Of a DNA stretch of 64,000 nt, positions 7,621-16,769 are shown piece after piece. Below the pieces are notes generated by a model. That model had not been told where the DNA came from. It saw only the letters and a list, made by a program, of their open reading frames with translations, and did not search any database. The stretch spans positions 3,858 to 67,857 of the forward strand of contig NZ_JXCA02000031.1 in the NCBI RefSeq assembly GCF_000828085.3. Direction: 5' to 3'. Every line of letters begins with the position of its first letter. Position 1 is the first letter of the stretch. The stretch is from Scytonema tolypothrichoides VB-61278. Lineage in GTDB: Bacteria; Cyanobacteriota; Cyanobacteriia; Cyanobacteriales; Nostocaceae. The position numbers were made by a program, and so were the translations under genes.

Positions 7621-8301
7621 ATGACTGTATTTATGTTTATCTCAGAATCACTTACACAAGAAACCCTTGCCTGTGCTTTGATGGAACTTGCCAATCGTGA
7701 CAGCGATTTTGCTCATGTTCTCGAAACTTTGGGATCTCCACCAATGTGGGAAAGAAAAGCTGGTTTCCCAACGCTTCTGCGTATCATTTTAGAACAACAA
7801 GTTTCCTTAGCTTCTGCAAGGGCTATCTATGAACGCTTGTGTGCAATGGTAGTCACGCTGACGCCAGAAAATTTTCTCACACTTGATGATATTGAGTTAA
7901 AGGCAATTGGGTTCAGTCGGCAAAAGACTGTGTACGGTCGTGCTTTAGCGAATGCAATTATAAACGGTCAGCTTGACCTTGTCAAGCTACAGACAATGGA
8001 CGAAACAACTATCCGAACTGAGTTAAAGCGCATCAAAGGTATTGGAGATTGGACTGTCGATATTTACTTGCTGATGGCGCTGCAACGCCCGGATGTTTTT
8101 CCCAAAGGTGATTTAGCATTGGCGATCGCCCTACAAAAACTCAAAAAATTGTCAGTACGTCCAACACCTGAACAACTCGAAGCAGTAGCAGAGAACTGGC
8201 GTCCTTGGCGTGCGATCGCTGCAAGAATTTTATGGCACTTTTATCTAAACTATCCTACTTATCGTAAAGGTTTTGAAAAAAGTTCTCCATCCCAAACGTA
8301 A
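7621..8301 (+). CDS. AlkA-type DNA-3-methyladenine glycosylase (HhH-GPD)
   Basis: 226 residues. The HhH-GPD fold is clear: FPTLLRIILEQQVSLASA (entry helix), a helix-hairpin-helix at LKRIKGIGDWTVDIY, and the catalytic Asp in VFPKGDLAL. The C-terminal WRPWRAIAARILWHFYLN completes the family pattern. The enzyme removes alkylated bases such as 3-methyladenine to start base-excision repair. It lacks the N-terminal TBP-like domain of E. coli AlkA, like the short bacterial Mag/AlkA2 enzymes. It lies 2 kb from the truncated ada gene, so the locus may once have been an alkylation-response cluster. Confidence 0.85.
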   Translation: MTVFMFISESLTQETLACALMELANRDSDFAHVLETLGSPPMWERKAGFPTLLRIILEQQVSLASARAIYERLCAMVVTLTPENFLTLDDIELKAIGFSRQKTVYGRALANAIINGQLDLVKLQTMDETTIRTELKRIKGIGDWTVDIYLLMALQRPDVFPKGDLALAIALQKLKKLSVRPTPEQLEAVAENWRPWRAIAARILWHFYLNYPTYRKGFEKSSPSQT

Positions 8302-9053
8302 TTCTGCCAAGAAAGTTTAACGGGAAGACTAGGCTTCTTAAAAAGAAAAATTAGAAGATCTTCATGAAGTGCACTCTCTTAAGTAGGTGTTGTGAATTTC
8401 TTGAGAACGCCCCATGGGCGGCGCACTACCCGCTACGAATGAAACAAACACCCTTTCCCTGTTCCCTGTTTCCTGTTTCCTGTTTCCTGTTTCCTGTTCC
8501 CTGTTCCCTGTTCCCTGTTCCCTGTTCCCTGTTAAGCGTGTTTCTTGAAAGCTTTTAGCTTCATTAATAATAACTAGTGGCAACACCCAAGAGTTCAAAT
8601 CAGCAGGAAAAATCAAAAATTCTGCTCCATACAGGAGTCCTTTACGGTGAAGCGAGATAGCTTCTACCAGGCTTATAAACATGATTGGAATCCATAAGCA
8701 CAATCTGCTGCTGTAAAAGTAGACAACGACTCGGCTCGTTGTGTACTCATACTGCGGGAGTGGAATTTGTAAAAGCGAAACCATACTCAATCAGGCTCAT
8801 CTGTCAAAAGTTAGAGGAGGCTATATATATCATTTGACTGATTTTATGAATAAGAACAACTATCCTAAGCTAGTTGTTTAGTACAGTTTTTTTATGCATC
8901 TTCTCTCGCCGTCCAAAATGATTTGTGAGAAATGACTTAAAGTTTATTTTTGAGTCAGAAAAATTGGTTTTATAGAAATAGCCTTTGGATATCAAATAAC
9001 AACATACTCATTTTGCAAAGTATGTACGAAGCGCTGACGTAGATTTGGTCGAT
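8302..9053. other. Non-coding interval with heptamer repeats
   Basis: This interval between the glycosylase and the response regulator holds the tandem heptamers at 8455-8533. Open frames across it mostly translate the repeat and have no family resemblance. I see no RNA gene. Confidence 0.5.
8455..8533. repeat. Short tandem heptamer repeat (STRR-like)
   Basis: About eleven consecutive 7-bp units alternate between TTCCCTG and TTTCCTG. This fits the short tandemly repeated repetitive sequences described in heterocystous cyanobacteria. A degenerate version with several TTCCCTG/TTCTCCG units occurs at about 42720-42760. Confidence 0.85.
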
Positions 9054-9722
9054 TTAGATTTCCAATTGTGGGAGAAAAGTACTCGCCAAGAGGGCTGCTT
9101 GAGTGCGATCGCGCAAATGCAACTGACTCAAAATACTCGTAACATGATTTCTAACTGTCCGTTCTGAGATGTAAAGTGTGTGGGCAATCTCGCGGTTACT
9201 CAACCCCATTGCAATTAACCGTAAAACTTCTTTCTCTCTAGGGGACAGTTCTGCTAGTTCTGATGGAATCGCTGACTGTACTGGTTCAGAGATGTCAGGG
9301 GCATTTAGGGCTTTTTCAAACAGTCCTGGTCCCATATGGGTGTAGCCTTGATGTACGGCGCGAATGGCGATCGCCAAATCCTCAAGCGGTGTATGCTTCA
9401 ACAGATAACCTTTTGCTCCATAGCGCATGGCTTGTGAAACATATTCATCATCATCAAATGTCGTCAGCACCAGAATGTGTATTTCTGGAAATCCCTGGCA
9501 AATCAACCGAGTTGCAGCAACGCCGTCCATAACGGGCATTCTAACATCCATCAGCACGACATCTGGTTGCGATGGTGTTCCATAAAGTTTCTGCAATGCT
9601 TGAATGGCAAGTTGACCATTTTCAGCATCACCAACCACCTGTAAATCTGGTTTTGATTCCAGTAAGTTCTTAAGTCCTTGACGAATAATAACTTGGTCGT
9701 CTACCAGCAACAGTCGAATCAT
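9054..9722 (-). CDS. NarL/FixJ-type response regulator
   Basis: 222 residues: receiver domain (about 1-120) with the acidic pair DDQ, phospho-acceptor Asp in VVLMDVRMPVMDG, Thr in VLTTFDDDEY and Lys in AKGYLLKHT. It is followed by a LuxR-type HTH (LSPREKEVLRLIAMGLSNRE, ISERTVRNHV). Its start codon overlaps the stop region of the upstream kinase gene by 4 bp (9719-9722), so the two are co-translated and surely form a cognate pair. The target genes are unknown. Confidence 0.93.
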   Translation of the reverse strand: MIRLLLVDDQVIIRQGLKNLLESKPDLQVVGDAENGQLAIQALQKLYGTPSQPDVVLMDVRMPVMDGVAATRLICQGFPEIHILVLTTFDDDEYVSQAMRYGAKGYLLKHTPLEDLAIAIRAVHQGYTHMGPGLFEKALNAPDISEPVQSAIPSELAELSPREKEVLRLIAMGLSNREIAHTLYISERTVRNHVTSILSQLHLRDRTQAALLASTFLPQLEI

Positions 9723-11023
9723 AAGATTTTGGATTTTGAATTTTTTGTTGCAGGTTCAGAATTCATCATACTAGAGTCTAGTATGGGTATGCTGACTTGA
9801 ATTCGGCATCCTGCTTTTTGTTTGCTGATAATATTAAAATTGCCTCCTAATGCAGTTGCTCGTTCTCGCATTCCTTGAAGTCCAAAACCTGTGGTGTTTT
9901 GTTCTGGATAAAACCCTTTGCCGTTGTCTTCCACAAGCAGGTTTATCCTTCCACCTTGCGTCTGCAACTGCACAGTCACCACAGTAGCTGCGCTATGTTT
10001 GGATATGTTGGTCAGTGCTTCTTGTAAAATGCGATAGATAGCAGTACCCACCTCAGAAGTCACAGGAGATGTCAGGCTGATTTTGCACTCTGGTGTGAGG
10101 GTTGTTGCGCTGCTAAAGTCTCGGATAAGATTGTGAATTGCATTTTCTAGAGACTTTCCGCGCAAAGGATCAGCTCGCAGTGTTGCCACAGAACGAGAAA
10201 CTTCCTGCAATGCTTGGTAAGCGAGCTGTTTTACTTGTTGGAGAAACTCTATGGCTTTATCAACATTAGAAGGCAATAATAGCAAAGCATTTTCTAGCTG
10301 AATTGTCTGAGCCGTGAGAGCATGTCCTAGGGAGTCATGAATTTCACGGGCAATGCGGTTGCGTTCTTGTAAAGTTGCCTGATTTTCAATTCGCAAGGCA
10401 TACTGGCGTAGCTGTTCATGAGCAACTGCTAGTTCTTGCCGACTTCTGCGTTCTGCCAGCACAGCATTAACCAGTAACAATACAAAAGTCAACGTCAAAG
10501 CAAAAGTAATCGCATTATTCAGTATAAAATTGACTGTGTTAGGTGGCGGCATTGGTGGTCCCATATACGGTCTTCCATGTCCCAAGGGCATTTTGAAGAA
10601 GACAGGGGTTCGACTAATTCGTAAAAACTCTGTGTAGAGGTATGATATGTATACTAGAGCGGCAACAATTAAGCGACCTTGTAAGTTGAACATTTGGCAA
10701 CTGCGAATCACCGCAATTAACCCAAGTAGGGGGGCACAGCGAAGATGACTGTTTGTCAAAGCTGGTAGCACTGGTAGCAAAAGAATCCCCAACTCGACTA
10801 CCGTATAGATAACTTTGTAACTGAAGTTGTGCTTTGGTAACCTTAAACCCATGACTCCAAACACAACAATCCTCAAGACAGTGAACCAAGGGGAAGTGTG
10901 GAATGGGTAGATGGGGGGAATTAGGAATTCTGCTAGGAGACTCATCCCCAATAACAGCCATTCCAGATAAAGTAACAAGCGCAGAGAAGGGAAAGAAGGT
11001 GACATTTGACTGACAAGCAACAT
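9719..11023 (-). CDS. Membrane sensor histidine kinase, HisKA_3/NarX type
   Basis: 434 residues. The N-terminal half has about five or six hydrophobic helices (residues 10-190) and a proline-rich loop. A HisKA_3 dimerisation domain follows with the phospho-acceptor His in RNRIAREIHDSLGHALTAQ, then a HATPase domain with N box LQEALTNISKHS, G1 VEDNGKGF and G2 GFGLQGMRERA. No extracellular sensor domain is evident, so the signal is probably sensed within the membrane. It overlaps the downstream response regulator gene by 4 bp. Confidence 0.92.
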   Translation of the reverse strand: MLLVSQMSPSFPSLRLLLYLEWLLLGMSLLAEFLIPPIYPFHTSPWFTVLRIVVFGVMGLRLPKHNFSYKVIYTVVELGILLLPVLPALTNSHLRCAPLLGLIAVIRSCQMFNLQGRLIVAALVYISYLYTEFLRISRTPVFFKMPLGHGRPYMGPPMPPPNTVNFILNNAITFALTLTFVLLLVNAVLAERRSRQELAVAHEQLRQYALRIENQATLQERNRIAREIHDSLGHALTAQTIQLENALLLLPSNVDKAIEFLQQVKQLAYQALQEVSRSVATLRADPLRGKSLENAIHNLIRDFSSATTLTPECKISLTSPVTSEVGTAIYRILQEALTNISKHSAATVVTVQLQTQGGRINLLVEDNGKGFYPEQNTTGFGLQGMRERATALGGNFNIISKQKAGCRIQVSIPILDSSMMNSEPATKNSKSKIL

Positions 11024-11963
11024 TTAGGGTGCAACGTTTGGGCTACTTTTTACCGTATTTTATGTGAGCGTTTGAGACTAGCGCTTGCTATCCTATTTTT
11101 ATTTGGTAAAGACTATGACAAAAGTCACAAATTTATGGTTACTTTATTCCCAATCTGTTTGGGACTTTTGCCTCATGTGATCTATGTTGGGAATCATTTA
11201 CGATAACGATGTGATGAGCACGGAAAACAAGAGTTAAGAAATAAGTGGAGTAGCTATACAACTTGGCAACCGATGCAGACTGTTCTAACACCAACAGAAT
11301 AAAAAAAGATTTGCTCGTTTGAGCGCGATTGATACTCGTGATGGAGTTGTTGGTAAGAATTACGAGTGATCAATTGCTAAATATCCATGCTCCAGTTCCC
11401 CCAGTTCTTTCAAAATAGAGGATTGGGGATTTTCTTGTCAGCATCAGTTGCTCGAATCTTATGAGTCTTTCTATTCCCAGAGACTCTTGACAACTTTATT
11501 ATTACATCTTGTTTCAGGCCGTTCTCGTCCGCCTGGGACTGTAAGTCCCGCTCCTTATAGGCGAAGTCCATTTTAATGAACTAAAAATGGAATTCACATT
11601 TGAGTATTTTTAAACACTAATTAATAAAAATATTAGTGGTTTACTCGTAATGGTGCAAGATTTCAGTCAATGGCTAACTTTTTTTATGTAAAGATGATCT
11701 TAATATAGCAAAGGTGATAAAGTCTCAGCCAGTTAGCGAGATAATCAACTCAAAAGTTATCTGTTCTATGATTTTTCTCGGGCGTTCAGCGAAACTTAAA
11801 GCATAAAAGCGCATCACTAATTGAGAGTTGAACAGTTTTGCCACAATAACTCAGCTTTAAAATGTTCTCAAAATTGTTGTATGGGGTTCAGTTGTGGAGA
11901 TAATGGTGCTAAAAAGATAGGGATAATCTTTTCTTGAATGCAAACAGGTTTAGCGGAAAATAT
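11024..11963. other. Non-coding interval
   Basis: About 0.9 kb of AT-rich sequence between the kinase (minus) and the MATE gene (plus), so it must hold promoters for both. A small dyad GGGACTGTAAGTCCC sits near 11535-11553. No gene or RNA is recognised. Confidence 0.45.
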
Positions 11964-13343
11964 ATGGCTTTTGTTAACCTAACCAGTGAACATGATGCTA
12001 AGTATGATTTTTTAAATCGCTTTTGTCGATTAGCAATTGTCAATATTTTCTCAGGTATCATGGTACCACTAGCAGGGTTAGTCGATGTGGCATTTTTGGG
12101 ACACTTGACTGAGATCCGTCACTTAGCAGGAGTCATCCTGGCTACGATCTTATTTGACTACCTCTACCGCGTTTTGAAATTCATACGCTCTTCAACCAAT
12201 AGTATGACAGCACAAGCCGTTGGACGAGAGGATTTCAACGGAATGATGCTAGTTGGACTACGAAATGGCTTAATCGCTTTGGGAATAGCCGCACTCATTC
12301 TGATTTTCCAGTACCCCATAAGAGAACTCGGATTTACCCTATTGAGTGCTAATTCAGAGGTAAAAGATGCAGGTGTTGCTTATTTCAATGCTCGAATCTG
12401 GGGTGCGCCTGCAGTTTTGCTGAACTATGTTTTAATTGGTTGGTTTTTTGGGCGGGAGATGAATGGCTTCGTATTGCTGATGTCTCTGATTGGTAACGCA
12501 GCAAACGTTGTGCTGGACTACGTAATGATTATCAATTGGGGTTGGGAAACTGCTGGGGCTGGATTAGCAACAGCTATTAGCCAGTATTTGACGCTGTTTG
12601 TAGGTCTGACGTTTGCGTGCTTTAATATTAAATGGCAAGATTTTCCAACCGTGTTTCAAAAGGTTTTGGATTGGCAAGCCCTGAAAGCATCCTTTGGCTT
12701 GAATGGAAACATACTTATCAGGTATTTAACTTTTATTACTGCTTTAGCCGTGTTCACCAATTTGAGTTCGTTAATGGGGACAACTATATTGGCTGAAAAC
12801 GGTTTGCTCTTACAAGTTTTGACTTTAAGCGTTTTCGTTATTCAGGGAGTCGGACATGCTACCCAAAGTCTGACGGGTAAATTTAAAGGTAAAGGTGATT
12901 CCAAAAAGTTACTGCCACTCATTATAGTTGCTACGCTCAGTAGTTTGTTGTGTGCGCTTCCCTGGGCAATAGTATCTATCGTCTTTCCAAAGACGATATT
13001 TGGGTTATTAACTAATCATACTGAACTGACTAATGACATTGATAGGTACACTCTCTGGTTATTACCTGTGTTAGCATTTGCGGCGATCGCTTTCATGCTA
13101 GAAGGATATTTTATTGGTTTAGCTGAAGGTTCGACTCTACGTAACTCTTCCTTAACTGCCCTTGGGGTTGGATTTATACCCTTAGCTTTTGTTGCTTGGT
13201 ATTTTCATAGTAACCATATTTTGTGGTTAGCTCTTTGTTTGTATATGATAACCAGCATGGTGATACTTGTGATACACCTGCCAAGAACGTTTCACAACCA
13301 CGATACTCATCATCAGCAGATTGCAACAACAAACATAACCTAA
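11964..13343 (+). CDS. MATE-family multidrug/toxin efflux transporter
   Basis: About 459 residues from ATG 11964, with twelve predicted membrane helices in two similar halves, as in MATE exporters. An in-frame TTG at 11934 would add ten residues but has no better ribosome-binding site. Family features include IMVPLAGLVDVAFLGHL near the N-terminus, SMTAQAVG, and LDYVMIINWGWETAGAGLAT in the first half. The overall sequence recalls the DinF-like cyanobacterial MATE group that includes GntT of the guanitoxin cluster, but no other gnt-type gene lies in this window. The substrate therefore remains unknown. It stands alone and ends before a terminator-like hairpin. Confidence 0.85.
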   Translation: MAFVNLTSEHDAKYDFLNRFCRLAIVNIFSGIMVPLAGLVDVAFLGHLTEIRHLAGVILATILFDYLYRVLKFIRSSTNSMTAQAVGREDFNGMMLVGLRNGLIALGIAALILIFQYPIRELGFTLLSANSEVKDAGVAYFNARIWGAPAVLLNYVLIGWFFGREMNGFVLLMSLIGNAANVVLDYVMIINWGWETAGAGLATAISQYLTLFVGLTFACFNIKWQDFPTVFQKVLDWQALKASFGLNGNILIRYLTFITALAVFTNLSSLMGTTILAENGLLLQVLTLSVFVIQGVGHATQSLTGKFKGKGDSKKLLPLIIVATLSSLLCALPWAIVSIVFPKTIFGLLTNHTELTNDIDRYTLWLLPVLAFAAIAFMLEGYFIGLAEGSTLRNSSLTALGVGFIPLAFVAWYFHSNHILWLALCLYMITSMVILVIHLPRTFHNHDTHHQQIATTNIT

Positions 13344-13432
13344 AAGCATTTGTCTATTGTTAGACGCATTGCCGAATCTTGCGAAATCAACAATCGTACC
13401 CAATACAGTTGGTGATAAGCACGCCTGACAGA

Positions 13433-13464
13433 AACCCGGTTTCGCGAAAGTTACCGGGTTTTTC
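13433..13464 (+). terminator. Rho-independent terminator candidate after the MATE gene
   Basis: AACCCGGT and ACCGGGTT pair around a 12-nt loop (13441-13452) and are followed by a short T run. It lies 90 bp downstream of the MATE stop codon. Confidence 0.6.
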
Positions 13465-13545
13465 TGAGCAACAATTACGTTAACTGAACCGTATTGCCTT
13501 ATACTGCGCTTCCTTGATAACTCATAACTGATAACTGATAACTGT

Positions 13546-13659
13546 TAAATCAACCATCGCACCTGTGAACCACTCTGTGTTTTATTCACTTCAATTCGGG
13601 TTTGAAAGGCTTCTTTGAGGTAAGGCATATGAGTTACGGTTAAGATACAGGCAAAATCT
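13546..13659 (-). pseudogene. Fragment of a second sbcC copy: extreme C-terminus
   Basis: This interval matches the 3' end of intact sbcC (20644-20757) almost base for base, including the stretch GGCATATGAGTTACGGTTAA, in the same orientation. It corresponds to the last 35 or so residues of SbcC, including the region after ILTVTHMPHL. Similarity stops at 13659, just before the dispersed repeat at 13690. The neighbouring sbcC segment is found 2.4 kb away at 16101-16294. Confidence 0.85.
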
Positions 13660-13689
13660 GCGATACGCCAAGGGTGTCTCTTGCTTTGC

Positions 13690-13724
13690 GCGATACGCGT
13701 AGCGTCAAGCCTCCGGCTTATCGC
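13690..13724 (+). repeat. 35-bp dispersed repeat, copy 2
   Basis: Identical to 180-214 and to the inverted copy at 35364-35398. It sits 30 bp beyond the sbcC remnant, at the edge of the sequence that splits the remnant. Confidence 0.85.
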
Positions 13725-14768
13725 CTGATTGCAGTTCTTATTCCCTTATTTTTCTTCTTCGTCAATTTCTTCACTCGTTAGCAAAACTTGCGATCTGTGA
13801 CGTACATTTTGAATTTGCGATGTTCCCAAAGGGAGCCTTTGCAAGGCGCGATCGCGACATAGTGGATGGCAGTCTTTATCTTCTATCAAATAATACTATC
13901 TTTGGCTTCGTATAAAGTAGCGAGATATCTGCTAGCATTTGGAAACTATGAACAGGTAAATTATCCTCGGTATGTTTTTTTAGCTTTAGCTAAAGCTCGT
14001 TCTTTCAGGATTATTTGCACTAATTATTAGCGCGATAAATGGCACTTTTAAGAGTGAAAAGTACGCAATAACGGACAAACAAGTACATTGTGACTAGTGC
14101 CAATTATCACAATATTATAAGCTTCAACGTAGTAACTTCGGGAATAGAGTACCCCGTTACATGTTAGAAAGCTCTTAATAAGTATAAATCTGTCGCCGGT
14201 TAGAATTCAGAGATTTAGTATTTGTGTGATTAATATGTTTGTTTACTATCAGTCTGTAGGAGGATGCCAACCCACAGATTAGCCAGCACTAATGTGTGGA
14301 AGTTACAATGCACATTGCAGGAGAATCGCCAAACTTGTTTATTATTAGATAATGCCTGTTTTCAAGAGTGAGCGAGCAAATTTTGAAAGTATCGCTTTTT
14401 AAGGACACAGAGAGACCTGAATTCTACCGTGCATGATATTCTGCCTGAACGAAATCAAAATAATTAACAATCAAATCTAAATTTTGTTCATTTCAAACGT
14501 AAATATTATTTCGTATACTTTTGTTGAGTGTTGATGAAACTGTTCTTTAGTTTGATTTTGGGTTAATTAAGGCTTGATGAAATCAAACTATTTTCACTGA
14601 GATTTAACTGAATCACAAACAAATTCTAACTAGCTGTCAAAAATAGCTATGTAGTTAGAGAATAGTATTTCTTTATTGAAGATGAAAGTCAAAAAATGCT
14701 TTCATTCATGTCGTTGATATTCCTCTTTTTGAGGGAATTTTAGTTTGACTCATAGGAGTTTAATTCTA
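13725..14768. other. Long leader/non-coding interval upstream of the repeat-protein gene
   Basis: About 1 kb of AT-rich sequence. No coding frame shows family resemblance. The last part probably holds the promoter and a long 5' leader of the Gly/Asn-rich gene, whose ribosome-binding site (AGGAG, 14754-14758) is clear. Confidence 0.45.
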
Positions 14769-15989
14769 ATGGCAACTTCTGAGAATAGCAATCAAACTGT
14801 TGGGTCACAAGGTACTAGCAACAATTTAACTGGTAATGGCAATTTTTCTTTCACTAATGGCGCTTGGCAGTCCACCGATGGCAGCACTTTAAATAGTGCC
14901 GCTAGTGGTGGATTTGGTGCTGGCGGTGCTGGCGGTGCCCCTAGCGGTGGATTTGGTGCTGGCGGTGCCCCTAGCGGTGGCTTCGGTGGCGCTGCTGATG
15001 GTAGTAATACCTTTGCTTCCTTCATCGGTGGTGGCAATTCATCCACAACCAGTGCAGATGGACAGTATACCTACAATTACGAACGACCACTCGACGAACG
15101 GGCTTTAACTGATACTAATAACCCGTTCAATCAATTGATCGGAGTCGTTGGCGGTGACACCAGCGCTAATGGTGGTAGCAACCCCTTTGCTGGTGGTAGC
15201 GCCTCTGGTGGTGGTAGTGCCTCCGGTGGTAGCAATCCCTTTGCTGGTGGTAGTGCATCTGGCGGTGATAGTGTCTTTGGTGGTAGCAATGCCGTCGCTG
15301 GAGGCAACCTCCCCGGCAACTTACCATTTGGCAGCACTCCTCCCTCGAACGAGAGTGGTAGCAACCTACCTCAAACTGGCAACAACGGTCTACCTGTACC
15401 TTATAACAGCGACAACTGGATATCTGATATTCAAAACTTAGATGGTGCAAATGCCACCGGCAACAGTGGTCAAGGTAACCGTAACTGGAACTACGGTAGT
15501 AACAACACAACCGACGGTAATGGTAACTGGAATTTTGGTAGTGGCAACACAACCAACGGTAACGGTAACTGGAACTACGGTGATGGCGGCAAAACCGAAG
15601 GTAATGGCAACTGGGGCTTTGGTAGTGGCAACACAACCAACGGTAACGGTAACTGGAACTTAGGCAATAACAACGACATCCTTGGTAATGCCAATACACA
15701 GACTGGTAGTAACAACGACATCCTTGGTAGTGGCAACACAGCTAGTGTAAGTAACAGCAATCTCCTTGGAAACCGGATTGAAGCCAGTGGTGATGGCAAT
15801 ACACTTATTGGTAATGAAGGTTGGAATTTCTCTGTCAGTGGCGGACTGACATCACTAGGAAGTAGTACGCCAAGCCAAGCTATAGGCACTGATGTCAGCA
15901 ATTTACTCAACAGTCCTGACCTTATAACATCTGCCATATCAAATCCAGGCTACAACAACCCGAATTATGATTTCTCTGGCATAGGCTAA
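14769..15989 (+). CDS. Gly/Asn/Ser-rich tandem-repeat protein
   Basis: About 406 residues from ATG 14769, preceded by AGGAG at a 10-nt spacing; an upstream TTG (14745) is less likely. After a short unique N-terminus the protein is low-complexity: repeated GGFGAGGAPS units (about residues 45-80), SNPFAGGSASGG units (about 135-180), then a 13-residue repeat NGNWNxGSGNTTx (about 235-300) and a decaying SNNDILGS series. The Asn/Gly periodicity suggests a stacked beta-solenoid or flexible surface protein. No signal peptide or membrane helix is evident, so any export would be non-classical. I do not recognise a function. The gene sits inside DNA that splits an sbcC remnant, so it was probably acquired by insertion. 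Confidence 0.75.
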   Translation: MATSENSNQTVGSQGTSNNLTGNGNFSFTNGAWQSTDGSTLNSAASGGFGAGGAGGAPSGGFGAGGAPSGGFGGAADGSNTFASFIGGGNSSTTSADGQYTYNYERPLDERALTDTNNPFNQLIGVVGGDTSANGGSNPFAGGSASGGGSASGGSNPFAGGSASGGDSVFGGSNAVAGGNLPGNLPFGSTPPSNESGSNLPQTGNNGLPVPYNSDNWISDIQNLDGANATGNSGQGNRNWNYGSNNTTDGNGNWNFGSGNTTNGNGNWNYGDGGKTEGNGNWGFGSGNTTNGNGNWNLGNNNDILGNANTQTGSNNDILGSGNTASVSNSNLLGNRIEASGDGNTLIGNEGWNFSVSGGLTSLGSSTPSQAIGTDVSNLLNSPDLITSAISNPGYNNPNYDFSGIG

Positions 15990-16100
15990 AAGTTGTAGCA
16001 CATCGCCAGTTTTTGCATCGATAAGCCTGTCTATTGTGGCGATGACCGTTTTTGCGGACTTGAGTTGATTTACATTTTGGCGTTGCTGAACCAGAATATG

Positions 16101-16294
16101 AATCAGGCGATCGCGATTGGGGGCACTAGCACCTTTGCGATCGCTTCAAGCTTGCGGGGGCTATGCGTCCGCAATCAACAATTGCAACGCCGCCCCCGCC
16201 CGCTGTGCCAATAACTTCGCTAAACCTAAACGAATTGCAAAGTTAATTCTAAACGCTTCTCCACCAGAGTAAGTCTTATAAGCCTGCGTCCCAA
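16101..16294 (-). pseudogene. Fragment of a second sbcC copy: Walker B/signature region
   Basis: 16172-16294 matches intact sbcC at 20831-20951 with scattered differences, in the same orientation. It corresponds to the coding of YSGGEAFRINFAIRLALAKL through LQLLIVDE. A short match AATCAGGCGATCGC at 16101-16114 (sbcC about 20780-20793) suggests it once continued left, with a degraded middle. Together with 13546-13659 it is a split, non-functional duplicate of the sbcC 3' end. Confidence 0.85.
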
Positions 16295-16321
16295 AGCTTG
16301 CAAGACATTGTTAAAGCCGTG

Positions 16322-16378
16322 GCGATAGCTAGCCCCTAAGGGGGCGCTGCGCAAACGCTGCTGCCAAGGGCAGATCGC
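16322..16378. repeat. GCGAT-ended palindromic repeat, copy 1
   Basis: Begins GCGATAGCTAGCCCC and ends GGGCAGATCGC. Its core (AGCGTTTGCGCAGCGCCCCC on the minus strand) is the inverse of the core in the copy at 31400-31458, although both share the outer GCGAT and CAGATCGC ends. Confidence 0.7.
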
Positions 16379-16427
16379 TCTTAACTTCCGCAGGTAGGCA
16401 TACACTATCGTCTACACACAATCTTGT

Positions 16428-16769
16428 TCATCTCGCAGGACGCACCACACTAACCAACTTACCAGCCAAAGGTTCCCCTGCCAAAATAGCTGCATTAATT
16501 CGCTTTGCCAATCCACTTCTATCTGCATCATCCGTACAAATAATAATACCAGCATGACTGGGTACATAGCGATGCAAACGTTTGAAGTCTCTGCGGTTTA
16601 GGGTTAAAACAACACGCTCGTTACTACTTGCAAATGCGAGAACTTCATCATCAGGTATTTTTAAGTTAGCCTTTCCTGCTTCTTGGACGGTAACAACATC
16701 ATGCCCCAAATCGCGTAAATGCTCCACAACCTCATAGGGAAACTGTTCATCTGCATACAAACGAGCCAT
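16428..16769 (-). CDS. DUF5615 PIN-like protein, putative toxin
   Basis: 113 residues with the DUF5615 (Mut7-C/PIN-like) pattern: acidic start RLYADEQFPYEVVEHLRDLG, then GHDVVTVQEAG, DDEVLAFA, LTLNRRDFKRLH and ICTDDAD. The conserved Asp and Glu residues would form a metal-dependent RNase site. It overlaps the DUF433 gene by 1 bp, the usual order for DUF433/DUF5615 antitoxin-toxin modules, in which the DUF5615 protein is the predicted RNase toxin. Toxicity is inferred from family context. Confidence 0.82.
   Translation of the reverse strand: MARLYADEQFPYEVVEHLRDLGHDVVTVQEAGKANLKIPDDEVLAFASSNERVVLTLNRRDFKRLHRYVPSHAGIIICTDDADRSGLAKRINAAILAGEPLAGKLVSVVRPAR

Noticed and set aside
8362-8790. 142-residue frame on the minus strand across the heptamer tract
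   Set aside because: Much of it merely translates the tandem repeat (TGNREQ units) and the rest has no recognisable domain or ribosome-binding site.
11006-11206. 66-residue frame upstream of the kinase
   Set aside because: Overlaps the kinase start on the other strand and looks like random hydrophobic translation.
11964-13343. Guanitoxin cluster around the MATE gene
   Set aside because: The transporter resembles GntT, but no other gnt-type biosynthetic gene is present in the window, so the assignment is not supported.
14792-15937. Several long opposite-strand frames inside the Gly/Asn-rich gene
   Set aside because: They are shadows of the repetitive, GC-skewed codons; amino-acid composition (Pro/Leu or His/Tyr/Cys) is artefactual.
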